Below are positions 36,519 to 49,000 of a stretch of DNA of 64,000 bases, in pieces. The notes under the pieces were generated by a model that was not told the origin of the DNA, did no database searches, and worked only from the letters and a program-made list of their open reading frames with translations. Position numbers and translations under genes: made by a program. The DNA comes from Ectocarpus siliculosus (Eukaryota; Sar; Phaeophyceae; Ectocarpales; Ectocarpaceae): assembly GCA_000310025.1 (NCBI GenBank), contig FN649732.1:1345511-1409510 (forward strand), in the 5' to 3' direction. How positions within the stretch are numbered: position 1 is the stretch's first letter; the number at the start of each line of letters is the position of its first letter.

Positions 36519-39500
36519 ATGGTTCAGAGCTATGAAGCGAATGTCCAATATTCGGCTGCTCTGAAGCTGTCGCTCCTCTGCCTCGGAGGTGCGGCTGCGT
36601 TCATGACGCCGCCTTCGCTGGTGACACATCCCCGAGAAATGCGCAGCAGCAGCAGTGCATCGCGTCGAGCAGCCGCAGCTGTTGTGCCACGCGAACGCCG
36701 GTTCGTCTTCAACATGGCGAATGACGAGGCGAGGGAGTCTGCCGTAGCGGCAAGCGGCGCTGAAGAGGCTGCGGAAAAAGCAGCGAAGTTGAGGGCCTTT
36801 GCTGCGGAGCTCCGGTTGCAGGTGTGTTTGTCTCGATCCCAAACATGACTGCATAGCCTATTGTACACGCGGCCTTTTGCACAGCAAGTAGGAAACCCCG
36901 CCGTGGTGCCCAGCGGTACAGAAATACTAAACCTGTAGACAAGAGTAGACAAGAGCCTTGAGGCGTTAATAGAGCTAGACAGAACCGCGCAATATGGCTG
37001 GGGTGTTTATGCCGCAACCTGCGAGGTACATGTACACACTAGTTGTGGATTGATGCCACTTCCTCGCCAAATTGCCTTCATGAAAGACAAAAGAAGAAAT
37101 GGAGTTGAGTTTGTAGCGTGAAAGGTTGCAAGTTTAGGTGTGTACCGGCTCAAATGCTCGCAGTCTACAAGTAAGGGCTCAAGAGAGTACTGGCCAGCAA
37201 AACGCGGCGCTGCTGGCCTGCTTGCCGTCCTGTATTCGGGACTGCTTCACAGAGTTTTGTTGCGTTTTATGTAACGGAAGTCTCTTCTCGCTTCTCTATG
37301 CATTGTTACAGTACGGTCAAACTTGACCACGCAAACGTAGATGGGACTACCGGCGTGTATAATTATAGTCCGCTTCTGATTCTAGCCGAACGTCCATTGC
37401 AGTCCTGCAATCTTGTTAAAGTTTGCCCCGAAACGTAAATCTCAGCGATGAACGAAGAAAATACAAGTTTGGCTTCGCCGCTGCGACACAGGAGAGACTC
37501 CGCAATTCAGTTGGAAACGTGGCAACTTCGGACGTGGCCGGACACCATGATCGGATTCGGATGACCCGTCTTATGTGTTTCGGATACCATTTCCGCGATC
37601 TGAACCCCGTGGACTCGTTCTGCCTGTTCGTTCTAAACCCGTGTCTACTAATGTTCTGGACACGTCTGTGCCCTCTCTCTGAACTCCCGAAACATACGTG
37701 TGGTTCGGGAAAGGCGGAGGAGTTGGAGTCAAAGAGGGACTCGGAGAAGCAGCAGGCGGCGCAGGAGGCGTTCGATTCTTTCGACACGAACGATGACGGT
37801 GAGACAAGCAATATGCTGTATTTTTAGCTACATACACTGGTGTGAGAGCAACGGCGAAACACCATTTCTTCGGGCAGACGACATGACCTTGTGAGTATTA
37901 GGGAGTTGGGTGACCTGGCCCGCAACGGCCAGCGTACCAAGAAGCTTGTAGTTGGTCGACCCCCCGGCACCATCCCCCTTGCTTGTCATGGGGAGCATGT
38001 AGCGCCTGTTGTTTCCATCGCTTGGCCCCGTGAATGCATTGGAAGTGGTGCTCTGCCTCGCCCCCACGCCCGACCCAAGATCGATGGCACGACGCTCACG
38101 ACATATGACACCTCAGGGACGGTGGACGTGAAGGAGTTGATCGCAGGGTTGGAGGGGCAGCTCAGGAAGGACTTCATCAAGCGCATGACCAAGACGATGA
38201 AGAGGAAGCCTTCCCCGGCTGAGGTCGACGAACGGATTTCGGAAATGCCCGGTGGTAGTCTGCTCCCGATGGAGGTAAGGACTGCACCTGTTCTACATGG
38301 GCTTGGCAGGGATGGTGTTGTTTTGTCTACCCTAGCTACGTCATTCGCGTTCGTTCTGTATTTTGAAGGCAATAAATATATTAGAATGTGAGCATTCCAG
38401 GAGCACCGAGAGTGAAAGCCCAAGCCAACTTGCCCCTTTTTTCCCGGGAACTCTTGTGCAGTACTCCGTTGTTAGCAAAAAACGCCTGCGGAGTACCCCG
38501 TATCCAAACTCGCCTCCCCCTCTTGCACGCGTCCATGCACTTTTGGCTTCAACGAGTGCATGCACGCTACGCCCAACCCCCTCGCATTCCTCATCCGCAC
38601 CAACGGCACGTCGTTCTCTCCCCAGACACTTCCCCAACCACACACTCCCGCCGCCTCGAAATTTTGCGTCATCGACCATTGACGCTATCTATAACCCTGC
38701 CCAAGCCCTAGCCCAAAGCCCTCGACGCTCCACGCCATTCCGTATCTTCGGCCACCGCAGCTGGCGCAAAAGCTGATCGAGAGTTACGACACCAACGGAG
38801 ACGGAGTCCTCCAGCCGTCAGAGTTTGCCTCCAAGGCGGATATGCGGGTCAGGCTAGACAGCCTTTTTGCCGACCGTGCACAGGTGTGGTTATCCCCCTC
38901 TTTTTGTCCCTTGCGGTTTGTTTTTTCTTGGATGTGGCCGCAGTTAGATCATGAGGGAGAAAGATGCGCCGGGGGTTGCGGAGACGATTTTGCTATGTCG
39001 AACTTCGCCTTCTTCGTACGCCACTTATCCTGAGCCTCTCTTTGTTGATTCTTACGTCCTGTTGTGTTTGTTTGTGGCACCGGGGGTTCGTTTTTGTCTC
39101 TCATTTAGCGGCTGGATCAATTCTGTTTGTATGGCGACTACGTAACGTTAGTGAAACATTGACCTGCTGCTAGTGTTGATTGAATGGTGACAACAACAAT
39201 AACAACCGTATGCATAGCTCTTGTGGGCAGCTGCACGGAATGATGTAGACAGGGGTGTCGTTCCATGAATACGTAAGGCTTGCCATCGAGGGCACCACCG
39301 TCGCCTTATTATCTACATTGTATCTGGTATCTTTTGTATCATTTTCGTACGAAAATCCCGCCACTCCAACCACAGGAGGCTCGGTTGGAAGCGGCCGCCG
39401 CAAGAGAGAGGGAAATCGAGAACAGGGGGGCAGACAAAGCGCGGCAGGAAGCCAAGGCCAGGGGGCTAGCCCTACCAGAGGACTTCAACGACGGCCCCCC

Positions 39501-41012
39501 CACCATCACAGACAAGCTACTGTCGGTCCTGCCGTACACTCTGCCTCTGATGGACAGCCTCGTCTTCGGAGCCCACATCTTCCAGACATTCCCTACCCAG
39601 GTACTTCTTGTCGCCGTAGGGTGGAGCTGGCGTAGCCGTCCTTGTTCAAGTCATTTTTGTGCCAGTTCGTCTCTCGTTTGGTAGTGAAGTCTTGCCATCA
39701 CTTGCAGATGCAGATTTTATCCGTTGTTTTTCTGAGTCTCGGGACAGTTTGGGCGCCTTGACCGTCTAGTTTTGGCCTCGCTGGGGTGGTCGATGACTAT
39801 TCTACCAGCCACAGTTTGTTTTTCTGTTGGATCGAACCGAAATTGACGTTCTTTCCTCAACGTTTTCTCCCTGTTTACCATGGAAGCGGGTTGTTGACCA
39901 CACCTCTGCTCACCCACACGGGTTTTCCACGCGGATTGTTTTTCAACAGATTGGACCATATTCTCGTCGTCACTTACCTTATCTTGAAGCATCGCATATT
40001 GTTTGGATTTCTGGTGTTGTCGATCGCCGTCGGCAGTTGAGCTTCTTGGAGCCTCTGGTGGCGATTCTGCTTATCTACCGGTCTCTTCCGTTTAGCGGAC
40101 TGATCCTGTTCTTCGGCCTGCAGTGGTTTGCTGCGAAGCCGGAGGTGAGCAAGGATTCGTCGATAGCTGAACAGTTTGTTGCTGTCGTCGTCGATTCGAT
40201 AGTCGCTGTTCTTATCGTAGCGTTTGTTCTGGATGGCCTCTAGCGTGGGGTATATCATGCATTGCGTAGAATGACACTCACATCTATATTCTCTCGTATA
40301 GGGGTGATACTCTTATGTACGGATGCTGGCCAAAAGAAGAGCACGAAGCACACATCGCCGACCTCCATCCGCCGCGTTCTGCGCGCCGGCGATTTGCTGT
40401 GATACCCCGCTCTGCATCCGAGTTTCCTTATGGTTTGTTTTATTTGTTTTCGCACTTGAGCAATCGACATCATTGGGCTTACCATCAAATCGTAACATGT
40501 CCAATATTTGACAGTCCTGCACATCATGTGGTCGGCGGCGTTGAAAATTCAATGCTTTTGGTGTTGGGTGTCGACACTCCCCCCTCCCCCCCCCCCCCAA
40601 TTTTTTGTCAGTGTACCCCCCAAGTTCAATATGTCGGTCGGGCTAGAAACGGAAAGTACCGTTCATCACCGCACCACAACCGACGACTTTTCTAACGCAG
40701 GTGAACAAGCTGGTGCGGTTCAACCTCCGGCAAGCGGTCATCCTCGACATCGCCATGTTCTTCCCGTCCATATTCGCCTTCATCATCACGTCCGTCCTGG
40801 GCGAGGACTCGGCGAAACTCGCCCCCCTCGCGACCGTCTGCAACGACGTCATCTTCGTGACGGTGGTGGCCTGCGTGCTGTACTCGATAGCTTCGTCCGC
40901 CATCGGGGTATTGCCGGAGTCGTTGCCCATTCTCGGGAAGATGAACAGGGAGAGCACTCGCGCCAAGGAGGACGATGGCGAGAAGGACGACGGCGAGAAA
41001 AGCGACGAGTAG
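36519..41012 (+). CDS. Plastid-targeted EF-hand/Tic20-like fusion protein (7 exons, 437 aa)
   Basis: Likely subunit of the protein-import channel in the inner plastid envelope, with its own Ca2+-binding module. Exons 36519-36821, 37714-37798, 38117-38274, 38761-38883, 39376-39600, 40037-40144, 40701-41012; all phases agree. The N-terminus has a hydrophobic signal (LKLSLLCLGGAAAFMTPP) with the Ala-Phe motif of stramenopile plastid signals, then an Arg/Ser/Ala stretch. Residues about 85-124 are helical. EF-hand 1 is split by an intron: DTNDDG then TVDVKE (125-136). EF-hand 2 is DTNGDGVLQPSE (192-203). Both keep the acidic ligands and the final Glu. A charged coiled coil (224-255) leads into the Tic20 domain: LLSVLPYTLPLMDSLVFG, LSFLEPLVAILLIYRS, LILFFGLQWF, then VRFNLRQAVILDIAMFFP, a strong Tic20 signature. 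The acidic Lys/Asp/Glu tail ends at TAG. Confidence 0.88.
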
Positions 41013-43062
41013 GGGAAGGCCTTAGAGCCTGTTGGGGTTACATGTGCTGTGTACGATTGGGAGAAGATCTCAAGAGACTACCGTCGTGGATAGAGTATTT
41101 TTGAGCCTGGCGGGCTTTAGAGACGGAGGGTTCTGCCGGAGGTGCACCGTGCGTGCGCGATTGTTGGAAAGACAACCGTAGAGCTGGGGGCTTGTGCTTT
41201 GATTCATAGATAGACAGTTGCCCTCGAAAGGTTTGGTACTTAGAGGCTGGGCTCTAGCAGGCCAATGCGGAAGTGGAATGGGATGGGATGGGATATGATG
41301 GCCCGTGAACCTCTGTGACGAAATTAGGGTGACTTGACGACTGCTTTGTGTGGTACCCGAGTTTTGAGTGTTTTCGAGCTTTTTTTCTGTTTTTTTCCCT
41401 TCAGCGTGGTATAGTACCTTTGTCTTGGTCGAATTGGCGCCAGGACTATGTTGCCGTGCTAAGCCCTTCACATAAAGAAGTGCTTGTCCAGACGAGCGTG
41501 TTGTTTTCGCTTTCTTCGGTTCAACCAAAGAACCTCCTGAGAAGGTTGTAAGTATATGTGTTAGGATTGAGAGGGTTCTTCATGGTTGGTGCAGGCCACT
41601 ACATAGCTTGAGCAAATGTTTAGGTCGTGAGCAGATGGCGTACCACCCCTCCGGGGATTGTCGTTTCGTCCTCCTATGCCACACCTCGCCAGCATGATTG
41701 CTTTGTCGACGAGCTTTGCCTCGAAAACTTACAGGATGATTGAAGAGCCTTCACTTTTGACTACTGTGTTGGCGGGTCTGTCGGCCCTTTCCGACGCCGG
41801 CTTAGATGACGCGCGGTGTCGACTTTGTTGTTCAGGAACGAGGTTAGCGTCTACGTACGAGGATTGCCATGGAGAGGGGTAGTTGTGCTGAGGCATACCC
41901 GTGGCGGTTGGTGTGTGAATGGTTCCTTGGAAACTCACGTACCGCGGGATCGACGCGGCGGAATGTGTCCCTTTCCTCTCTGACGCTTTCCATGCTATTG
42001 GAGGATTTGCCGAATTGTGTACGGTTTATTCTTGTCCCGCGAAAGATCTGAAATTCCGTCTTGTTCCCCACGATCGGTGTTGCTCCGTGGAGCGTGTAAC
42101 TTATGTTACCATGAGAACCGGAGGTGAACGAGACATGGAATGAAAAGGCGAAAACCAGTGTGACGTGATGTAATGACACGCCCACTTTATTCATATGATG
42201 TGGTTGGGCGCATGTAGATGTGGTGGTTGGAAGGACTACGTCGGCGCCCGGAGCCACGAAAACAGCACGTGTCAAACCAACGACCTCGACACTGTGAGCT
42301 AGGGTTGGAAGACAACGGGGAGAGGGAATGGCAGACTGCTCCCAGCAGGGTCTGCCGCCAACAACGGCAATGGCATGGCAAAACACGCCGATAAATATTC
42401 TGGATGGGTCGAAATCCCGATTTACAGATGACAACGGAGTAAACTAAGCGCAACGTTTCTCTAGCGATTGGCTGTACACATCTCAAATCTGAGTGGGCCT
42501 GGAAGGCTCCTACCTCATCCATTTCCATGTCTCAAACGTGGCCCCTGAAATCCCAAAGGATTCAGCTCCGCGCGTCCTCATTCCCTACAACGGGTATTAC
42601 GATTCCTAGGGGACATTGTTCGTCAAGACAATATGCAGGTCCTGTGGGTCGTCTCTACATCGTATCGTCATCCCCTGGCTCATAATGTCGGTTGTTGGCT
42701 CTCCTCTCTCAGTCTTTCGAAGACGTTCTTCTCCTGCCTCCTCGCTACCAGGTACATGTTTGCACGGTACACTTACGGGCTTTAACACTGGGGCTGCAGG
42801 GGCGCTCTACGTCGCTTGTTTCGAGAGTCTGCTGGTCTTCATCAACTACAGCTACCCCGTTCCCGGATTAGGTGATTCTGACGGGCCCTGCTTATTTCGT
42901 TGTTCCCCCGGACCCTGCTACTGTCCCTGCCGCTGTTCTGCCCCGCATGCTATATCTGGTACGAGGATTCGGTGCTACAGTTTTACTGCCGCCCCGACTC
43001 GCCATGCTGCTAGGCATGGTGGTTCACAACAACCTCGGGTGACCGTCATCTTCGTTGCCTTT
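41013..43062. other. Intergenic region between converging genes
   Basis: Holds the 3' flanks of the EF-hand/Tic20 gene (+) and of the large unknown gene (-). No supported coding sequence. It has a GGGATGGGATGGGAT run near 41277-41296. Open frames at 41844-42434 (-) and 42616-43218 (+) lack motifs, and the latter runs antisense into the last exon of the neighbour. Confidence 0.45.
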
Positions 43063-46000
43063 CTATTCCAACTCTTCTACGCGGCGCAAAACATCGCAGA
43101 AGTCCTTCGTAGAACTATCAGCGTCTCTAGCTTTTTGCTCTGGCGTGTGGTCGTCGCACTGGGCATTGCTTTCTTGTCCCCTCGTCTGGACCCCCAACGC
43201 CTCCACCCCCCCCTCTAGCGTGCGATGCAAGCTGTCGTGGAGATCTTCTGCGCGCATATTAGCATCCTCGACGTCGTCACCATCTCCACTGCAATCGACT
43301 GAGCTGTCTAGTTGGACATACGCTTGAGGGGTACCCTCGTCTCTTCTTCTCAACGCTAGCTCCTCGAAACTGTTTGCGGCGGTCGGTGTAGCGTCGGACG
43401 CCGCGACGGCCTCCGTGCCGCCCCCAATTCCCTTCTCATAGACCTGAACGAAACCAATAAATCGCAATACAAGCACAAGCGTAAAACTGATGTGTGCGGC
43501 GAAGACTCGCTGTAAAATCCCTCGTATTTTCTGCATGTAGCGTACGTATATGGTACTGGACTACATTGTACTTACAGCCCTTGGATCTATGGTAGTAGTC
43601 GCCGACCGTCTACACAATGCCCAAGTAGCGCGAGGAACAGATGGTTATTGGCGAAAGATTACGCCAACCCGTGCGTACCTACCTTTTGAATTGAGATCAC
43701 GTCACGTTCTCTTCGACCGCGCGCAGCTGCGCGAACGCCCATGTTTTCTTGACTCTTCCTCCTCCGGCTTCGCCTAAAACGGCTCTCTAAGGCAACGGAA
43801 GCTCGTGACTCGGACCCGTTGCCTATGATCCCCACTCCTCCTTCTCGACCTCCCCCTGATGCTTGTGCTGTCTCGACCTCCCCCCCCCGCCATGGGATCG
43901 CTCCGTGCTCTTCCGTTCTTGGTTCCACGCTGTTATATCTCCTTCGAGCGGTGCTTCTTCTCTGGGACGTTGCGGGCTCTCTTGTGGCGGGATTCCCGGC
44001 GAGGGGTTCAGCCGTAACGTTCTGCTTCGCCGGCCTCCCGGTCGGCCCTTCTCGCTCGGCGTCAGATAATACAATCTGCGCATTCTCGTCGATCACGCCG
44101 GTCGGGACCGTCAGTCGATAACTTGTGTCGTCTACGTGGAATGTGTCGTTGTGGCTCGTTTTCTCGACAGACTCTGGAGGGTCCAAAACGTCCGAACCAT
44201 CCATCGGGGTGGTTCTCGCCCCCACGCCGTCGTCGTTGTCTTCGTTGCTGCTGTTGCCCTGTTGGCTGCTAAGGGAATCCCAGCGTCGCAGGTGATGCTG
44301 CCGCTGCCGCGGCTGCTTACGCGACCTTTGCCTTTTTCGGCGTCTTCTTTGTCTTTCCCGGAGTCCTAGATGCGGTCTTCTACCTGCCCGGTCTTCGGAA
44401 CGTTCCACCGAGTGTTCCGGTTGTCCCGCTTGTCCGCCTGCCTCAGCCAAGGACGGGTCTTTGTCGGGCCCGGGGGAATCGACGCCGGCAATACGTACAC
44501 CGTCCCCTTTGCGAAGGGAAGGGGGCGACAGAGGCGACGACAATGGGGAGTCCGTGGGGAGGGTCGGGGGGTGGGTCGATTTAGCCGTACACCTTGTGCT
44601 GCGGGCGCAGCAAACCGAATGTTGGACACAGCGACTTGAAAAACATTTTCTGAGTTGCGCCAATCGTTCTTGCGACGTGACGACCCGCAAAAAGTGAGAC
44701 ACCAAGCACGCACCTTCACCCTGATGTTGCTGTTGCTGCTGCTGCTGCCCGCGGCGGTTGTGTTGACGACCGACAGACGTGGTCCGCAATCCCTGTCGAT
44801 GCGTCGCCGAAGGCAGTGCATCATTAGCACTTGCACCGGCGACACCTCTGCCGCCCGCGATTGTTACGGACGCTGTTGCTGTTCTCGCTGTCATCGGTGC
44901 TGCCGTGGTCTTGAGACGGCGCTTCGCCAAGGACGATGCAGACGTGCTCAACCTCGCGCCCTCTCTCGCCATGCCATCAGCTTTTTCCAGCTCCCGCTGT
45001 AAGGTCGACCGTCGCCGGTCTAACACGTCACGATGTTTCCACCCTAGATGGATGATGGACGGGAAAGGAGGAACGAGAGAGACATTCATGTACTGGGCTT
45101 GAAGGGGCATTGCGTGTTGTTGCGGCACCGCGGAGTGAAATTTCTGTGGTGGGGCGTATCTAAGGGGTATGTATGAAGCTCCGCTGCTCTCCGAAGTAGC
45201 ACACTTGTCCCGGGAACACAGCACACGGTGAAGGGCTTTGGGCCAAACCCCCCAAAAAGCCAAAGCAACAAACCGGGGGGGAGTGTGGAGCAGACCCGGA
45301 CACATGACAGCAATGCGTCGATATGTGCACCCAGCTACGCCGCTCACCCTTGAAAGACGCGATGGAGCCATGCGCCCCTCTTTCAAGCTCCTCCAGCAGG
45401 CGCGACGACCTTTCTTCCTCCTCCCTCTCCTTTCGCCGATGCCTTCGACGCCGGTCCCGTTGCCGTTCCCTAGCTTTATCGGCGGCGGCGGCGGCGGCGG
45501 CAGAGGCGTTGACGCCCTTGGCAGCATTCCCCGACGATGTTTGTGACAATGGCTCAGGAACCATCCCGTTGACAAGGTAGTTGCCGTCGTCATCAGGTAC
45601 CTGTAGGAGTGGGTGATTCAGAAGCACTAAATAAAATGTCTATGCTGAACGCTAGTCCCGCCGGCGCGTCATGGGTACTTCTGTCCGAGGGGGTGGAGTT
45701 GAGTGAGGTTCCAGCGGAAACGTCTATCCCTACATAGTGACACAGAACGCTAGCACATCACGACCACCCACCACCAGTACGCCCCCACAACTAGTACCTG
45801 TGTGTCGGGCAGCGGGGTGCCGCCCCCGCCCGGTGTTAGCGTTGTTGATCCCGCCGTTGCTGTCGTGTCCTCCTGAGCTGCTACCGGCACCCGCACCCTC
45901 ACCAAAACGTCCCTGGTACTGCCGTTGGTGCCTGCTGCAGGAGGAACGGACACCCCAAGAGGGATTGTTGATCCGTCGGTTGAGCCCAAGGACAGACCGG

Positions 46001-49000
46001 AGGGCCGGGTGGAAGAGATGCCACTGGAAGTCGGAGCCGACGCCCTGCGCGAAACAACCAACGAACGTTTGTGAACGGATTGTTGTGATGTAGGTAACAT
46101 TGTTTTGTCTGCTTGTCGGCATTAGAAATCGTGACTATATCTGCCTAGTGCCGCACTATGTCGATCTGGTTGAGAGGAGGTCCTGGGTACCACCGAGAAC
46201 TCGTACAAGGAAATCACCGAAGCGGCGAATGTTTTCCATGTCGGCAGATTCTTGTCGATGAACTGTGCCAAACACAGGTACAGTAGTAATACCTCCTTCT
46301 CCTGGAGGTTCCTCCGCTTTTCGCGACCCCGCCACTTTTTTTCATTGAGGAATACGACCATTTCGCGGCGTTTGCTCGAAGACTTTCCTCGAAAGCCCGC
46401 CTTGCTTCCAGCTTTGACGTCTCCTCCTGCACCCATGTGAGCGAAGTGGCAAGTGAGCGGAGTGACAATGAAAAGGGTGACAACCGACAACCCTAAATAG
46501 GTAATGAAGCTCATTTTTTGTATTTTTTTGTTGACGCACGTTTGCCAGTTCACGAAATCACCATTCTGCTTTCCTTTCCCAGGACTCTTAAGGTAAAAAA
46601 CAAATGTCCACGATGCTTTGACACGGCCTGAGAGAGGTAGGTGTCCCCAGACCTTTCTGTCCGCTGAATATATATCATGTCATGCGCACATAACGGAGAC
46701 GATCGGTCAATGGCATCCCCCCCCCCTCCCCGTATCACGGCGCTTCGCGCTTGGTGATGTGAGAGCCTGGTTCGGTGAGAACCCGGCGTGCCCCGTCCCG
46801 GCTTTGAAGGGATGCGACGCCAATGGTCTAACGACTGCGGCATGCACGACTATGAGTACCCCCCCCCCCGCATCAATTTCCAAAAAAATTGTCCCGATTG
46901 TGTGTACAGGGACCACCCCGACCAGATCCCGAAGCTGTTTTCGTGCTGACGCCTCCTTGTGCGGCTGTGCTACCTTGGCGACAAGGCTTGATATAAAGAC
47001 ACACAAAAAATGTTCCCGCCGAGGTTCACCAGGGCATGCCTCAAGGGCCAAGCCCATGCAACACACCCTTCCTTCTCTTTGGAACTACGCAGGCGCGTGC
47101 TCAGAGCTTGGCGTACCTGTTTCCGTGCTTCCTCCTCTGCCCTCTCTAGTCGCCTCCTGGCTGCTACGCGCTTGGCGGCCACGAATGCCCCGCTTTCCCT
47201 TCGCTCTACTTTCGCTGCCTCTTCGTCCCCCGGCCTCGCTCCTCCTGCAGTGGGACCGTGTCCAGCCGGACTTTCGTGTTTGTCGGGGCGGAGATCGGAC
47301 CCCGGGAATGACGATGACGACTTTCCGCCTCGGATGTTCGCCGATTGATTTTTCAGGTTGGGCTTGCTGCTGTTGTCCTTGTGGGCACAGGTGGTGGCGT
47401 CGTTGCCGCGGCTGTTGATGTTGTCGTTCCCAGCGGAAACGGCCGAGGCAACCATGACCTTGGCTGGCTGCCGGCCGCCAGAAGCGGGGCTCGTGTAAGG
47501 CCGTGCTTCACTCTTCGGTGCTGTCGCTGCCCGCCCTTCTTCGCCATCTTTGGTAGCCACGTTCTCTAGCGCCCGTTTTCCTATGCCGTTTCCCGACGAT
47601 CTTCTTCTTCTTCTTTCCGCGTTGCACCGGAAGATATGCTCGCTACGGGCAAGGACCTGCGCGAGAAGGATGCCCGCCGCAGGTGCACATGGTATCAGGC
47701 CGGCCCACCAGCGAGTGCAAGCTTCGCACGGGTGTCACGTTGGATCTGTTTTAATGGGCGACTCTCGATTCAGCACAGGAGCTTCATGCCAATCCACCCC
47801 TTGTTATCGTTTCGGGAACTCCGCCATTGACTCGGTAGACGCTGTTGCTCAACTGCACTGCAAGTGGAGAATTCTTCGAACCGTACTAGACAGAACTGTT
47901 CCGTTCCCGTTCATTGAATCATTGTTGATATTCTCGCAACTCTCCTGCTTGTGTGTCCATGTGCTTAGGTTTCTGGGAAAAATGAGTTACTATCAATTTT
48001 TCGGGAGGGGCGAAGAACAGGTGCCAATCCAGTCCAGACAATAAGAGACAGTCGGACACACAGCATCAGGTCTAGCATGGCCGCCTCGACCCAGGGCTAA
48101 GGTACTGGGTCCAGTCGGACAGCTCGTGGCTATGGCGAAGACGACTTTTGCGTGGGCGAAGTGTATTCGCAAACGTCACCTCTAGGACCATTTTCGCCCG
48201 TTTCTCCTTCGAGTTCTTGGCCGCTTCTCTGGCTGCTGCTTCCTCCTCCTCCTTTTGCTTTCTCCTGCTCGCATGCGCAAGGAGCGAACGCGTTGGATCG
48301 AGACGTCACGATCGCTGCCAAAGCCGTGCGAGTATGTACTGAGATCATCACACCCACACCAGCAACATACATATGAATTCGTTCTGACCAGGTGTTCAAA
48401 GTCGTTGCCCTATGCGAGCTTAGAATCCTTGCTGGCTTACCTGTACCATCGGCAGCGGCACGTTCGATGCGTCCGTTAAACAGCAATGGGGAAGGGCGAG
48501 CGAGTTCAACGTGGTTTCGACTGCAGCAGTGCAAGGCAATTTCATTTTTCTTGTTGTGAGAAGATCAGATTCGGGGTCGACGTGAACGTGGACGGGTTGG
48601 TCAAGGCCCCCTCTTCCCAGATACAGCATCAGTTGTACGACCATCAGTCGGGAACATATCCAAAAACATCGATAAACTTGTTGGTCGCCTGTGTATGGCG
48701 GACGTGCGTATCGGTCATACGTAACGATCGACAACGTGCTTGACACGAACCACGATACGTGACCATTTTCGAGCCTGACTAAACGCGCCCAATTAAGCTA
48801 GGTATGAAGCTCTGGCTGGGATTCTCGGCGCGAGTATCGACTTGTACCCAGCACTGGCTGATGTACATGCAATCTATTACGATCACGCACCGTCTTGACC
48901 ACACTGTCCCCCCTTCAGCGCCCGCGCCACGGCCCTGGCCACTTCGTCCGCGCAGACCAGTGCCCCGACCGCCTCCTGCCGACACAGGCCCGCGCGCGTC

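Noticed and set aside
43659-45593. One 644-codon open frame on the minus strand as a single exon
   Set aside because: It spans three exons and two introns that happen to lack stops; its first part is out of frame with the preceding exon. Donors and acceptors in good context set the model instead.
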